Source of the DNA: Polytrichum commune
Taxonomy: Eukaryota > Streptophyta > Polytrichopsida > Polytrichales > Polytrichaceae
NCBI GenBank assembly: GCA_950295325.1
Contig: OX485806.1
Location: 3,348,001 to 3,412,000, forward strand
Direction of reading: 5' to 3'
DNA length: 64,000 bases
The position numbers and the translations under genes were made by a program. Below the pieces are notes generated by a model. The model was not told the origin of the DNA. It saw nothing but the letters and a program-made list of their open reading frames with translations, and searched no databases. This document shows positions 1 through 10,732 of this stretch, in pieces; within the stretch, counting starts at the first letter, position 1, and the number at the start of each line of letters is the position of its first letter.

Positions 1-129
1 CTTGATTGTTGTCTGCCAACAACCCGTACTTGTGCAAACCATGCTTTACGGTTTGAACCACTCTCTCTGCCAATCCATGATATGCACGGATTTAGGCCTT
101 ATATTCTAAATTTGGTACTCACTTAGGGT

Positions 130-325
130 CAATTATTCAATAATAAATTGCTAACATTTTGAATGCACAAGTACAAAGGGGACATATTATCATGGATACT
201 TTTAAAAATCATTTGTCCATTGCTGATTTTTATTATAACAAACTACACCAATACAAGTCACTTACTAACATTTTCAAACATGTGGTTGAACACTACACTT
301 GGAAGATTACTTATATTTTACAACA
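130..325. repeat. Fragment of MULE 3' region, copy 1
   Basis: This AT-rich stretch resembles 3540-3760 and 4185-4350. All three share a run around CTGATTTTTATTATAA followed by similar spacing and an ATTCTACAAC-like end. The other two copies lie just downstream of the SWIM-finger end of the MULE transposase inside the 13.1 kb element, so this one is read as a detached piece of a related element. Similarity seems to fade near 325, where the oxygenase pseudogene begins. Judged by eye, not by alignment. Confidence 0.5.
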
Positions 326-326
326 T

Positions 327-930
327 GCGCTGGAGATGTCAAGTTGCTTCCTCTTTCAAAAGCAGACACTTGCAGATTGCGTGGTGTCTGTGAACAGGCG
401 CCTTTTGGACAAGGTTTGACCAAAGTTGTTGACACAACTGCCTGGGATTGCTGGCAAGTGGATGCCTCTAAAGTGATGTTCCCCAAGGCACCAGAGTTTC
501 TACCTCAACCCATCCAACTTATTGCAAAAAAGGCAGTTTCAATCGGCACTCAGCCTGTATGGTGCATTGTTGCAATTGGAAGCACATCTTCATAAACTGT
601 TACTGTACGAGGAGGGGGGCCAATTCAAGGTTCACAGAGATAATGAGAAAGAGAAAGGCATGTTTGCAACTCTGGTGCTTCAACTTCCAACAGAAACGGG
701 ATATGAAGGAGTCATGTTGATGGTCAAACACAAAAATTGGATGAGGACTTTCAATTTGTCCAGGGTTAGATCGACTGGCTTCATCTATACCGTCTTCTAT
801 GGTGATTGCTAACACAAGTTGCAAAGTTAACTAAGGTTGTCACCGGAAATTCAAAATGTTGTCTCCAAAATGTAAGAATATGGACAGATTCATTTGGGTA
901 TCTGAATGTGGAATGAAGTTTAGAAACTTG
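327..930 (+). pseudogene. 2OG-Fe(II) oxygenase (prolyl-4-hydroxylase-like) fragment, broken
   Basis: Two frames together read like the P4H-type dioxygenase family of plants and fungi. The first piece (up to about 540) contains CEQAPFGQGLTKVVDT. The second (about 550-812) contains LYEEGGQFKVHRD followed by EKEKGMFATLVLQLP, where H and D of HRD match the usual iron ligands. It then reaches TVFYGDC and an in-frame TAA, after which a further frame reads HQVAKLTK, as expected for the continuation. A frameshift lies near 540-570. No distal C-terminal part is visible, and a pogo-like element lies 60 bp downstream. Function if intact would be Fe(II)/2-oxoglutarate-dependent hydroxylation. The substrate cannot be told. 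This copy cannot make a full protein. Confidence 0.65.
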
Positions 931-933
931 CAT

Positions 934-959
934 TGAAATGAAATGAAATGAAATGAAAT
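934..959. repeat. Pentanucleotide microsatellite (TGAAA)n
   Basis: About five consecutive TGAAA units lie between the oxygenase fragment and the left end of the pogo-like element. Confidence 0.9.
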
Positions 960-991
960 TGATTTTAAAGTCTTGGAAGCCGAATAGGTTA

Positions 992-2616
992 CAGTCTAAC
1001 CTTGATAATGTCACCCTTGTTAATAGAACACCTTGATATTGTCACCTAAAAGTCTGAAACCGATTTTCATAGTGTAAAACTCCCTCGTTATTATCCCTAA
1101 TATCACCCTTGGTAATGTCACTATTTTTTTCCAAAATCCGTAGTGTAAATGTGATAATACCAAGTATGGATGGATTGTATGTGATGGTTGGATGGACAGA
1201 TTGTAGTAGCCGAAAGGGTCATGCACCGCCCCTGTGATAAATGCAATGCTATTCTTGGAACTTGATCGTGCACCAACCCTGAACGGTGCTGTCTATACAC
1301 GACACTCAAAGGTGTTGTCTTTTCATGGCGCTGTCAAGACTTCTCGGCCTCTATCCACCCCACCTTCCGTCACATGTGTTCAACTGTGTGTCTTTTCATA
1401 GTGTTTTCATGGTGTTCACGCATGTGGGCACAAGAAGAAGAAGAAAGCAAGGAACTTTGCTTCACGTAGCTAGAATTGGGGTTTCTGGAAGGTACTCACA
1501 TTTGGGAAGTAAAGGGAGATCCCCAATTTTGTTTAGCAGAATCTGTAAACTAAGTTAGAGGGTTGTTTAGATGGATTTAATGCTTTTGTACTCTCCCATA
1601 TCACTATTTTGTTCCTTCTACCAAATGTGACTTCAGTTCTTCAGCCTTTGGATCAAGGAGTGATTGCAGTATTCAAAATGTGCTATAAGCGCAAGCTTGT
1701 TGCCTGGGCTTTGCAACAAATTGATAACAACTCAAATGAAGATTTTGGGGAAATTGAATGTTGATTTATTTCAAGCTATGCTATGGTGTGTGGCGGCATG
1801 GCATGAATTAGATGATCAAACCATTAGAAATTGTTGGAGAAAGTCCGCCATATTGCCTAGAGAGTGGAATGCAGATATCAACAATTTTGATGGACATATG
1901 AAGTCCAAAATGGAGAAAGCAGCTTTGGAATTGGGCAATCTCATCGCCGCATTGAATTTGGGTTTGGATGTCGAAAGTAAGCCTGTAGAAAAGCTTTGTC
2001 CTTTGGAGTACATAAACATGGAAGGTGAAGATGATTTTGAGGTGGAATATTCTACTAAGGAGTTTGTGCAATTAGTGCAAGATGGCGAACAGGTTCTTGA
2101 GTCCATGGAAGTAGACCCATTCATTATTGATAGCAGTGATGATGAGTCTAAAGTAGTGAAGCTAAGCGATGCACAAAAATATGCTAAAGATATTTTGAAT
2201 TTTATGGCTAGCCAAGGTTCTCAGATTTTCAACACTCTGGAGTTGTTAGGAATGGAAAAAATCCATGCCAAAGTCATTAGAATTGGTGTTGCACATTTAA
2301 CATCAACAAAGCAATGTGACATTAGAAGCTTCTTTGTCTCTATTGAGAGGTCTTTACCTGATCTCAATGACACATTATGATGTGCTCTTGTTGTTATTCA
2401 CAATTTTGAATTAGATTTTACATTAAAAAACATTGAAGTCTCGTGTTTGCTATTTTTTTTTTACATTGTAATCTTATTTTGATTTTCTACCTTTTTTTTT
2501 GATAATGTCATATTATGCACAAATTTTCAAAATGCGACATTATCAAATATGTCACACCTTGTTTATATCACTCTTTTTGGTGAAACGGATGGTGTGACAT
2601 TATCAAGGTTAGACTG
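992..2616 (+). mobile_element. pogo/Tigger-like DNA transposon, internally deleted, TA target duplication
   Basis: Terminal inverted repeats of about 23 bp begin CAGTCTAACCTTGATAATG on the left (992) and are mirrored at the right end (2616). Both ends are flanked by TA (990-991 and 2617-2618), the hallmark of Tc1/mariner/pogo insertion. The ends are rich in extra copies of a TGATAATGTCAC-like motif in both orientations, for example near 1029, 1103, 2502 and 2540, which look like transposase-binding repeats. The only coding part is the C-terminal third of a Tigger-type transposase, so the element is non-autonomous. Confidence 0.88.
1623..2380 (+). pseudogene. Tigger/pogo-type DDE_1 transposase, C-terminal fragment
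   Basis: The reading VTSVLQPLDQGVIAVFK is the conserved stretch near the end of the DDE_1 catalytic core of Tigger/Jerky-type transposases, and NCWRKSAILP further on is also typical. A frameshift near 1755-1765 separates the two. The downstream part (to the stop at 2378-2380) is acidic and includes SSDDES. The CENP-B-type DNA-binding half and the first catalytic aspartates are absent, because the element is only 1.6 kb. It is inside the element at 992-2616, same orientation. Confidence 0.75.
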
Positions 2617-2634
2617 TAATGGGACTAAAGTACA

Positions 2635-2901
2635 TCATGATGGTTTCAAACAAGCCAATTCTCTAGAGTGGTAGAGTGCGGTAGCTTCCGTGAGATAGAG
2701 GCTAATGTCAACTTGATGGTCTAATTGAAAGAAAGACTCCAGGCTCTCTAGAATTATGTTCTCAAATAGTGATGGAAATTTATCTCTAAGGAGGTTATAT
2801 AGGGGAGATTCCAACACGAAATGTGCATGATTTTCAATTGCATTATAGGAGCAATAGTGGGATATTCTAGTATCTCTCACGATTATCAACTTGTACATCA
2901 T
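2635..2901 (-). pseudogene. LINE-type retrotransposon C-terminal fragment
   Basis: The 88-aa frame contains HYCSYNAIENHAHFVLESPL, resembling the zinc-knuckle-like tail found after the reverse transcriptase of many LINE elements (C..C....E...H.L..CP.Y). The last cysteine is replaced by serine here. No reverse transcriptase core is present in the window. Recognition rests on a short motif, so this is tentative. Confidence 0.4.
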
Positions 2902-3384
2902 CTAGTTTCCACAACCTAGGCCCGCACCCGCTTATGGAACCGCTTGCGGAACCCTCCTCGCACCACCAGCTCCCCTCCAAGTGCTTGCAGCTCATGAGAC
3001 TTAACCCCGCCTCACTTCCAAGGACCGGTTGCACCTGCACTACCGCCCTGGGAATGCCAACAATGCTAATCTCCAGACAACTTCCCTTCTGCGGCTACAC
3101 CCTTATGTTGTCTCCCTCTCCTGCGTTGGTTGGCGTTTACTCAACAACTCCTCCTCCCTTTCACTCAAAACTTCCCGTGAGACGATCCACCTTAGTCTCT
3201 AGTGCGTCAACCTTGCGTATGCGCAGGGTAATTACCATGCCGAACTTCACAAAATTGTGATCTTTAATCGCACCTTTCCTTCCTCTCCTACTGAAGTAAG
3301 CTCCTGATTGAGAGTTAAGTGCCACAGGTCTACCTCACCACAAGGTATCCAAGTCTGGGACCAATTTCTCCAATAGATTACCCA
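2902..3384. other. No gene seen
   Basis: A short C-rich stretch (2930-3260) gives a 108-aa open frame without recognisable motifs. Nothing here supports a gene. It ends at the target duplication of the MULE. Confidence 0.5.
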
Positions 3385-3394
3385 GTTTTGATCC

Positions 3395-3486
3395 GAGGGA
3401 AGCTATCTTATGAGCGATGAGTAGTAAGCGGTGAGCGGTGAGCAGTAACACATGAGCAATGAGCAGTAACATATGAGCAATGAATC
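3395..3486 (+). repeat. Left terminal inverted repeat of the MULE with heptad iterons
   Basis: After the first 13 bases the repeat consists of degenerate heptads of the type GTGAGCR / ATGAGCA, about ten of them, ending near 3486. The tandem iterons probably bind the transposase. Confidence 0.8.
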
Positions 3487-3539
3487 CAAATTTAGTAAAG
3501 ACACACGGGTTTAGGGTACACAACCACAATTTTGACAAA

Positions 3540-4400
3540 TTAATTGCATATTTTCAATTGTAAATTGCCAGTATTTTAAATGAAACATAAGTGAAAGGGC
3601 CCTATTGCCATGGATCATTTAAAGCACTTTCAATACATTGCTGATTTTTATTATAATAATCCAAACAAATACATATAATTTATTGACATCCTTATACATG
3701 TAGTTACAACCAACACTTGCACAACTACTCACATTCTACAACAACAGCAAATTCAAGTAGGTGCATAACCTCATTATACGTATATGTAGGTGCCATAATT
3801 GTGAGCCACTCAAACCGCTCATGGGTTGAATTAAGGCCCACAATCTACAAAAGCAAGGAAATTAGATAATAGAAATTGTCAATATGTAGGTAGTTACTAG
3901 GTTTTGAGACATCTGCCTGTGGATGCGAGTTGTGTAAGAGACTGGTATTAGGTCTGGATCAACCCGGGTTCGAATCCGGTTGGTTACATTGACTAGTGCT
4001 ATCCCAAATTGAGCTAGTGATAAAGCAGGAATAATCTATAGGCGGATACCAACAAGACATTACTACGCGGATGTGTGTAGAATCTTCTTAATTATTTTTT
4101 ATTTTTAGAAACTTGTTATTATTTATCCGTATGAATCAATGAAACCGCTCACGGTTGGGTCGTAGTCTAAATAGAAATGAAGTTACTGAATCATTTGAAA
4201 TACTTTCAGTCCATTGCTAATTTTTATTATAATAATCCAAACCAAAACATGTCATTTATTGACATTGAAATATATGTTGTTTAATAGAACACTTGCAATA
4301 CTACACACATTCTACAATACCAGCAAGTTCAAGTAGTCGCATGACCTCATTATAGGTATATGTAGGTGCATGAATGAACTTGTCACTCTCGTAATCCACC
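3540..4400. repeat. Duplicated MULE 3' untranslated segment
   Basis: Segments 3540-3860 and about 4140-4400 are related to each other, as is the fragment at 130-325. Each contains the CTGATTTTTATTATAA-like run, an ATTCTACAAC stretch, a CCTCATTATA.GTATATGTAGGTGC run and a nearby CAAACCGCTCA/GAAACCGCTCA. The 4301-4400 part still encodes the end of the transposase; the other is a non-coding duplicate. Confidence 0.65.
3895..4100 (+). repeat. SINE-like or tRNA-derived insertion between the duplicated segments
   Basis: A perfect RNA polymerase III B-box, GGTTCGAATCC, lies at 3967-3977, with a plausible but weak A-box-like stretch about 40 bp upstream. It sits between the two copies of the duplicated 3' segment, as an insertion would. 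I could not fold a convincing tRNA cloverleaf, and no poly-A tail is obvious. Confidence 0.4.
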
Positions 4401-4732
4401 TTGCACAAAAATCTAAACACATAATAAAGATGTTTACAATACACCCATTTTCTTTTCTTTCCCAATGCATGAAAGGACATTTTCGTGAAACCGGGCATGT
4501 GCAATGCGAGATGTCGCCAATTGTGACATGGTAGGTGATATCCTGCTTGGAGACAATGTTGATTATCACTCCAAAGCCCGGATATGGAATGGCAGTGATT
4601 CCAACCACATAGTAACCTTCCATGAGTCCGGCGCTCTCCCATTTGTTTTTGTGATCTGCCAGCGGTGCTGTTGGATTACGACGCACTGTCTTCCCAAACC
4701 TGAATGTAGGGTGGGCATCCGGGTTTGGTGGC

Positions 4733-6402
4733 TGTGAGGCCAAGTCCACCACCCTTAAGCGTCCTAGTCCGGGTGATGGCTTTGTGAGTCACATGTATCT
4801 CTTACAACTTGAACCATGTGCAAAGTAATTTTTATGTCCAAAAGAACACATATTGTTTCCACTCATTGTACTTTATTAATGTTAGCCTCTTGGCTTGTGG
4901 TAGAGTTGGCTTTCTCAAGCGTCCAACCCGTGGCTTTAGCCACACATGCCCTTAAGGATATTCCCCTCGCTCGTTTAATCTTCACTTCTTTTTTCTTGCC
5001 ATTGCAAGAATCTTCCACATTCTCCCTTAATAATGCAAGTGAGTTATTTTGACCAAGAGGTGCAAGTGTTGAAAAACACTTTTCTCAATGGTTAAACACA
5101 CTCATACAAACCCACACGTGGCACCAACTAGCCTAAATGAATATAACTTCTTAGCTACCACTAAAGATGGCCTAATGTGATCTAGTTTTTTATGTGCTAA
5201 TACTTACTACTTGAGCTAGCCTTGCTAACCCCTAGATAGTCTAAATGAATTGTTGCTAGGCAACCCAGCTGCCTTCTGATTCCAGTCCCGGGTGTGGTCT
5301 AACCTCCAAGCCCAGCTGCCTTTGATTCCAGTCCCGGGTGGTCTAACCTCCAAGCCCAGCTGCCTTCTGATTACAGTCGCGGTGTGGCCTAACTTACCGA
5401 GCCCAGCTGCCTTTGATTCCAGTCGCGGTGTGGCCTAACCTCCAAGCCCAGCTGCCTTCTAATTACAGTCGCGGTGTGGCCTAACTTACTGAGCCCAGCT
5501 GCCTTTTGTTCCAGTCCCGGGTGGTCTAACTTACCAAGCCCAGCTGCCTTTGATTCCAGTCGCGGTGTGGCCTAACTTACCAAGCCCAACTACCTTCTGT
5601 TCCAGTCCCGGGTGGTCTAACCTCCAAGCCCAGCTACCTTCTGATTACAGTATATGAAGTTATAATACCCGAATGGGTATCCCAACCACTAGTTGCACCC
5701 TAATCCAAACTCTCTCCTTCCCTAATCACATGTTTTCTAAGTTTTTCTTCTTCTTTCTTTTTCCTTGCTCCTAAATAATAAACTAATCTAACACACTAAT
5801 TCCACTAACTACTAACTAATCAACACGTGCAACTTTAAACTCTAAGAGCTCCCTCAATTGGGAGGCATTGAGAAAGAGAGCTTAACTAATTAACTTCACT
5901 AAGAACTAATGTCTCACACACGTGGCTCAAGCTCTTTAAGAGCTTGCTCTCTTGAGAGCGCTTGATGGAGAGAGAGAAAAATGAGAGAGAAAACACCTTA
6001 AGTAGTAAAGAGGGAGAGAGGGAGAGAGGGAGAGAGAGGTGAGGATGGGGTGAGAAGATTAGCACTTCCAATCACAATCCCTTAACCTTCACCTTCAAAG
6101 TAGGGACTAATCCCCTTCCACCAAGCTTCCTTCTTCCTAAACTACCAAGGTGGATCCAAAAGTGGGCATTTAACCCGCGGAGCTCACCTTGCTTCACCTT
6201 ACCCCCTACTCACATTATCAAGGCATACTCTTATTGAATTCAACCTTGAAATAATCACACAACACTTCTAAAGCCTAAACTTAAATCCAAACCACACTTC
6301 ACTCTCTTTATGTTTTGTGAATAATCATAACACATCAAAGTCAAACTAAAATTGGTTTCGAAGAGTTAATCACCACATGTGGGCACCATTTTGGGCTCAC
6401 AG
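4733..6402. mobile_element. Solo LTR of a Ty3/gypsy family, inserted in the MULE transposase
   Basis: It starts TGTGAGGCCAAG and ends GGGCTCACA, with a perfect 5-bp duplication GTGGC at 4728-4732 and 6403-6407. The same termini mark the LTRs at 16889-18500 and 58722-60740. No internal retroelement sequence is left, so recombination between two LTRs removed it. Transposase coding sequence resumes on both sides. The long non-coding stretch here is therefore all LTR. Confidence 0.88.
5259..5655. repeat. Minisatellite inside the solo LTR
   Basis: About ten copies of a unit near 40 bp, of the form AAGCCCAGCTGCCTTTGATT then CCAGTCCCGGGTGGTCTAAC or a CGCGGTGTGGCC variant. The other LTRs of this family lack this unit. 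Confidence 0.85.
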
Positions 6403-9400
6403 TGGCATACAAAAATGCGAGCGAGGGATGGGGAGAGTTGCGATTGTTGAAAGCCTACGACGAGGGGACAATGCCTCCCTCTGCTGTAGTTGAAATCCAG
6501 CATCTTCAAGTGCCAAAACCTCCTCTCTCGATAGATTGGTACCTATCTTCACCGGCCACGTGTTGGGTAGGCCAATCCAACACATATTTCTTCTTACTGC
6601 CACTCACACAATGCTTGATGTCGTCAGGGCAAAACCAAAATTCATACTCCACGTTGTTGGGAGAGCGAAATTCCTTCCTGAGCCCTTTGTATGTTGGAGC
6701 AGGTGTGCCATGTTTCCCAGTCCCGACTTTGGCATTGCACATAGTCCCTGTGATGGCCTGCAATGCCCAACAACATTTGGTTGAGTTGGGTGGCAATCTT
6801 GCAATGTGCCACTTAGAAGCAATACAATCAGTCTCCAACACGGATGTAGTATGAGCCACACCATGAATTGCAGAACTCAACGATTCCTCTATGCGTTGAC
6901 GAGTTGCTCGGGTGTTGGGACGAGGAATGGAATAGTTCACTTTATCGGGTCGATGAGAGTCACAATCAACACTCGGTGGTAGGTGGAGTTTGCGTTTGGT
7001 GGACCCAAAGAGCTCTGATCCTTCCAATGCACAATATCTAGTGTTGACGTCTTCTGCCCCTGGATAAGACTTCATAGCATCAGCCAACAATTTAGGATCC
7101 CCACACCTAGCAGCAGCTTTGAGTTTCAAGGACGCAGAATCCGGGCCTTTACCATCCAATCCTCCTTTAAGCCATGCCCGATAATTTGCATGAAGGCACG
7201 AATCATGTCATCCATTGTTGCTTCATATAAACAAGTCATCTTGTAGCCAAACTATTGGAGCCATTTGTTGTGTACAGTTTTTGCAAGGTTGCATATTGGC
7301 ATTTCTGCACGTTCTTTGATTGTCATATCCTATGAAGCATACATAATTATAGAATTAGTAAAAATGAGTTATATATATATTAGAATTAAAAGAAAGCAAC
7401 AAAAACTCAATGACATTGAATATTGTAGAATAATATGAACTTACAAGTAACATGTGACCACCCCATTGTCTGTAACGGAAATGCCAAAATCCCAACCACT
7501 CTGAAAGGCCGAGGATGCCTTCTTCTGTGGCAGCTCTGGATGACAACCACCAAGAACGAATGACATGGTACTTAGTCTTAGCATCGACCATTGTTTTTGC
7601 ATCTTTGTAATCCTTGCAGAGTTGTTTGTGTTGAAATTGCAAGGATGGTTTGATATACTTCTGGGTCACCTTATCCAAGCTTGCAGACCAATGAAAAAGA
7701 CACGTACGCTCACGTGCGACCATGGACAAAGTTGGATCACCATCACCGTAAATCATCCTCACCGCATTCCAATTAGCTTGAGCACTGTTTGCCATGAACC
7801 CTTTGAAGTTCACCTTTGAAACACCATTCTCTGCCATTACAACATTCAAATTTTCCCAAAAGAGAGTTTGTGCTGTACCATCCTCAAATTGCATGTCACA
7901 ACACGCAATGGTCAACACTTTACAATATCGACTATCATAGACATGACAAGCCATTGTTGTCCAATCTTTCAGACGTTTAACATGGTCAAACATAATCCAA
8001 GAGTTCTCCATGTCCCCCCCGACTTACATTCTTTTTACAAGCTCCACACCACTGCCCGGAAGATCTACGGACATTTTGAAAATAAACACTTTGTCTTTTG
8101 ATTGCCCTGGGAACCGATTGCCATGGACAAACTTGAAAGTGGAATGGTCTTTAAGAGCCATAATACTATCCTTACTTCCCATTCCACTACGCACAAAGTG
8201 TTTTGATCTAGATACAAAATTACGACAATTTGGAGATGCAAGAGTACTGAACTTGTCCATGACCACCTCTAATGATGAACCAACTAGGTGATGCCCTTCA
8301 CCAATAGTGGGAGATTTGATAAGATAATCGGCCAAGAATTGCTTGCTTGCACCCAAAACTATAGCTGAATTTATTGCGGTGGGTGTTTTCAACACTTTAT
8401 TTGCAACGCAGTGGTATGCCATATCCAATGATTCATGGCATATACCACTGGATACAGGGTGATCATGCACACCAAGATGAATGCAAGCCCTTGACATCTT
8501 AGAAGATGTGGAGTGGACATAAAGTATGCGAGCATGACACAAAGCAATACACACAGGTGGTGATCGGCATACCTTACATTCAAAAGTGGATCTAGCAGGG
8601 GCTACATCACCCACAACAAATGGGAGATGAGTTGAACCTGCCCACTCGGTGGTATTGCGCATACCTCCATTGCAATGCATGTAATCGCAGTGATCATTCT
8701 GACATTGGAGATGACATGCACAAGTAGATCGTCTAAATGACAATCCAAAGTCGTTTTGGATATTCGTGGTTTTGGTGGTACACCCAAGGGTGACCATCGC
8801 ACATCTTGTCCATGCCATCCATTGAACGGCCATATGCACTTGGAACTCCAAGTGGTACAGGGGGTAAGACAAATAAAATATCACCATCGAAAGAAGATGG
8901 TAAGTACTTGACATCGCGAACCACTATATTATCAAAATCAATTGAGGCAAGATCCGACTTTGACCTTTTCCAAGATTTAATGAATTTCAAGGCATCAATG
9001 ATCCTCAACCCTATAGATGAAGACGAAGGGTGTAGTGGAGGACGTTGAGAAGGTGTGTCGCGACAAGCAAACTTCTTGGACAAAGAAGTGCATGACGATT
9101 TGGATGCATGCAAAGGGACTTGAGAAGGAGTATTTTTAAAAGGAAATGACGATGTGTCCGACAGATCAACGGTTGCACAAATATTATTATCAGAATCTGA
9201 TAATAAACACACAATATTATCAGCAGGCTCCAATTTAACATTTGGAACATTTGGCTTTTGAACTGTGGATGCGCCAGATTGGTTTGTCAATACAACAGTT
9301 GAAGCTTGCATATGGGATTCAGAAAGACCTATCACTCTGAACGAACCAGGCCCTAAAATCCACATGGAACCATCGTCACTTCTATTCTTTTGGACCAAGA

Positions 9401-9572
9401 TAGTTTCACAGACTTATCCATCCGCAGAAAACATCTCCTGCTCTAAATACATGGTTCCCGTTTGGAAATTGAACCTCAAATTGAGAAGATCCTCTAAGAC
9501 ACCTACGTGACCATCATCTTGAAGTGGCAACGTGAATGGAACAAAGGATCCATGAGCTCTAATGGTAGCCAT

Positions 9573-9892
9573 AGAGATACAATGCAATAGATGCACTATA
9601 CAATAATATTGAACGTAACGGGCTCTTTATATTGAATGGTGTATAATAAAATATTGAATGAAATTGAAATACATGACATCATAACGTCTAATAATATATA
9701 GATAGACATCACATAATAACAGCCAAAAAAATATTTATAGACCAAACACATAACCCTAAAACAAACCCTAACAAATATCTCATTTCAAAACCTAATCATA
9801 CAGAACCCAATCCACTAGTGGGGTGTGGATTATAATTTCATCATAACATTCTTTGTAAACAAGACGAAGTGTGCACAAAAGAAGACTTAGCC
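9573..9892. promoter_or_regulatory. Divergent intergenic region between transposase and cargo genes
   Basis: The minus-strand transposase starts at 9572 and a plus-strand ORF starts at 9893, so this AT-rich 320 bp is the likely shared promoter. It contains two telobox-like motifs, AACCCTAAA (9752-9760) and AAACCCTAAC (9763-9772), common near plant transcription starts. No clear TATA box could be chosen for either side. Confidence 0.5.
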
Positions 9893-10222
9893 ATGCAAAA
9901 AGAAGGGTGCACGACTTTGGGAAAGAGGAGAAGAAGGAAGAAGGGTTTGAAGTTTTCTAGCAAGAAGCAATTACATAGGGCCAAAATGGAACGACAAATA
10001 GGTAGGATCACTTTATGTGACATCGAAGACACCGCACGCGTACTAGAATTTCCTGCAATAGAAGAGAATGAGAATGTTGAAATCAAGACGCAAGATAGCG
10101 AACAACCCCTCATTTTTGGAAATGATGATGACAAACGAGTGAGCAACACTGCCAACGATATGTTTGACGCAGACCAAGAAGGAGAATGCACTTCCATTTA
10201 CAATGCACCGGTGAGTATTTGA
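9893..10222 (+). CDS. Small basic protein or first exon of the MULE cargo
   Basis: The frame starts MQKEGCTTLGKRRRRKKGLK, is strongly basic at the N-terminus and acidic in the second half (for example EENENVEIKTQDSEQ). It ends at 10222, or splices at GTGAGT after the codons for YNAP near 10211, a good donor site. I do not recognise the family. The basic N-terminus suggests nuclear localisation or DNA binding. It lies between the transposase and gene A, in the same direction as gene A, and may be a 5' exon of that gene. Confidence 0.45.
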   Translation: MQKEGCTTLGKRRRRKKGLKFSSKKQLHRAKMERQIGRITLCDIEDTARVLEFPAIEENENVEIKTQDSEQPLIFGNDDDKRVSNTANDMFDADQEGECTSIYNAPVSI

Positions 10223-10732
10223 TGGTTGTTATCTATAGATGAGGTAATTTTCCAATTGATATCACCTTTTGAACTTGTAAAGTACCAAGCATAGAAATTA
10301 TATTTCTTACGCAAAATCTGATTGTAAGTAATTTGAAAACAAAAAAAACACATAAAATGAAATTGTTGTCAATCAAAAATATTGTATGTAGATTAGTGGC
10401 TACCACGTTCAAAGCAATGTGATAAGGTAACATGAAAACCTAAACCTAAAAAATCAGAAGGGATTTTTTCTCCATTTTGAAACAACTATGTGCAGGGAAT
10501 TTTTTCCACCCTAATTCACTCGCGTGGGAGATTTTTCTTCCGATTCGATCCACTCCCCGGGAGGAATATGGGGCGAAGAAAAAAATCTAAAAATAGACAT
10601 CATTTTGGCCAGACGCTTTAGGGAAAATGAACGTTTTGGAACCGCCATGACGAAAGAATGTCATTTTGTAAGGGTTGGGTTTAGGGTTTAGACGGAGTGC
10701 AGAGGGAGGCGAACGCTCCAAATGGAGCGCCA

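Larger units (their letters stand above)
4301..9572 (-). pseudogene. MULE-family transposase (zinc finger, DDE core, SWIM finger), decayed and split by an LTR
   Basis: The reading starts at 9572 (MATIRAHGSFVPF). In order: an N-terminal region; a cysteine/histidine finger of WRKY-GCM1 type with CKVCRSPPVCIALC and CIHLGVHDHPV (about 8460-8590); the core with ACHVYDSRYCKVLTIACCDM, GFMANSAQANW and RTCLFHWSASL (about 7670-7960); an intron from about 7443 to 7328; and a SWIM finger with SHCTCPGFTKM then WVYCKHLYYVF (about 4410-4530). In relatives I recall, the core motif is GFMADSAQANW, so the catalytic Asp looks replaced by Asn here. Lesions: in-frame stops at 9414-9416, 8024-8026 and 7252-7254; frameshifts near 8775, 7150, 6545 and 4490; and the solo LTR at 4733-6402. 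If intact it would cut and paste the 13.1 kb element. Confidence 0.82.

Noticed and set aside
3940-3990. A tRNA gene at the GGTTCGAATCC motif
   Set aside because: I could not build an acceptor stem, D-arm and anticodon arm around it; a SINE-like relic is more likely.
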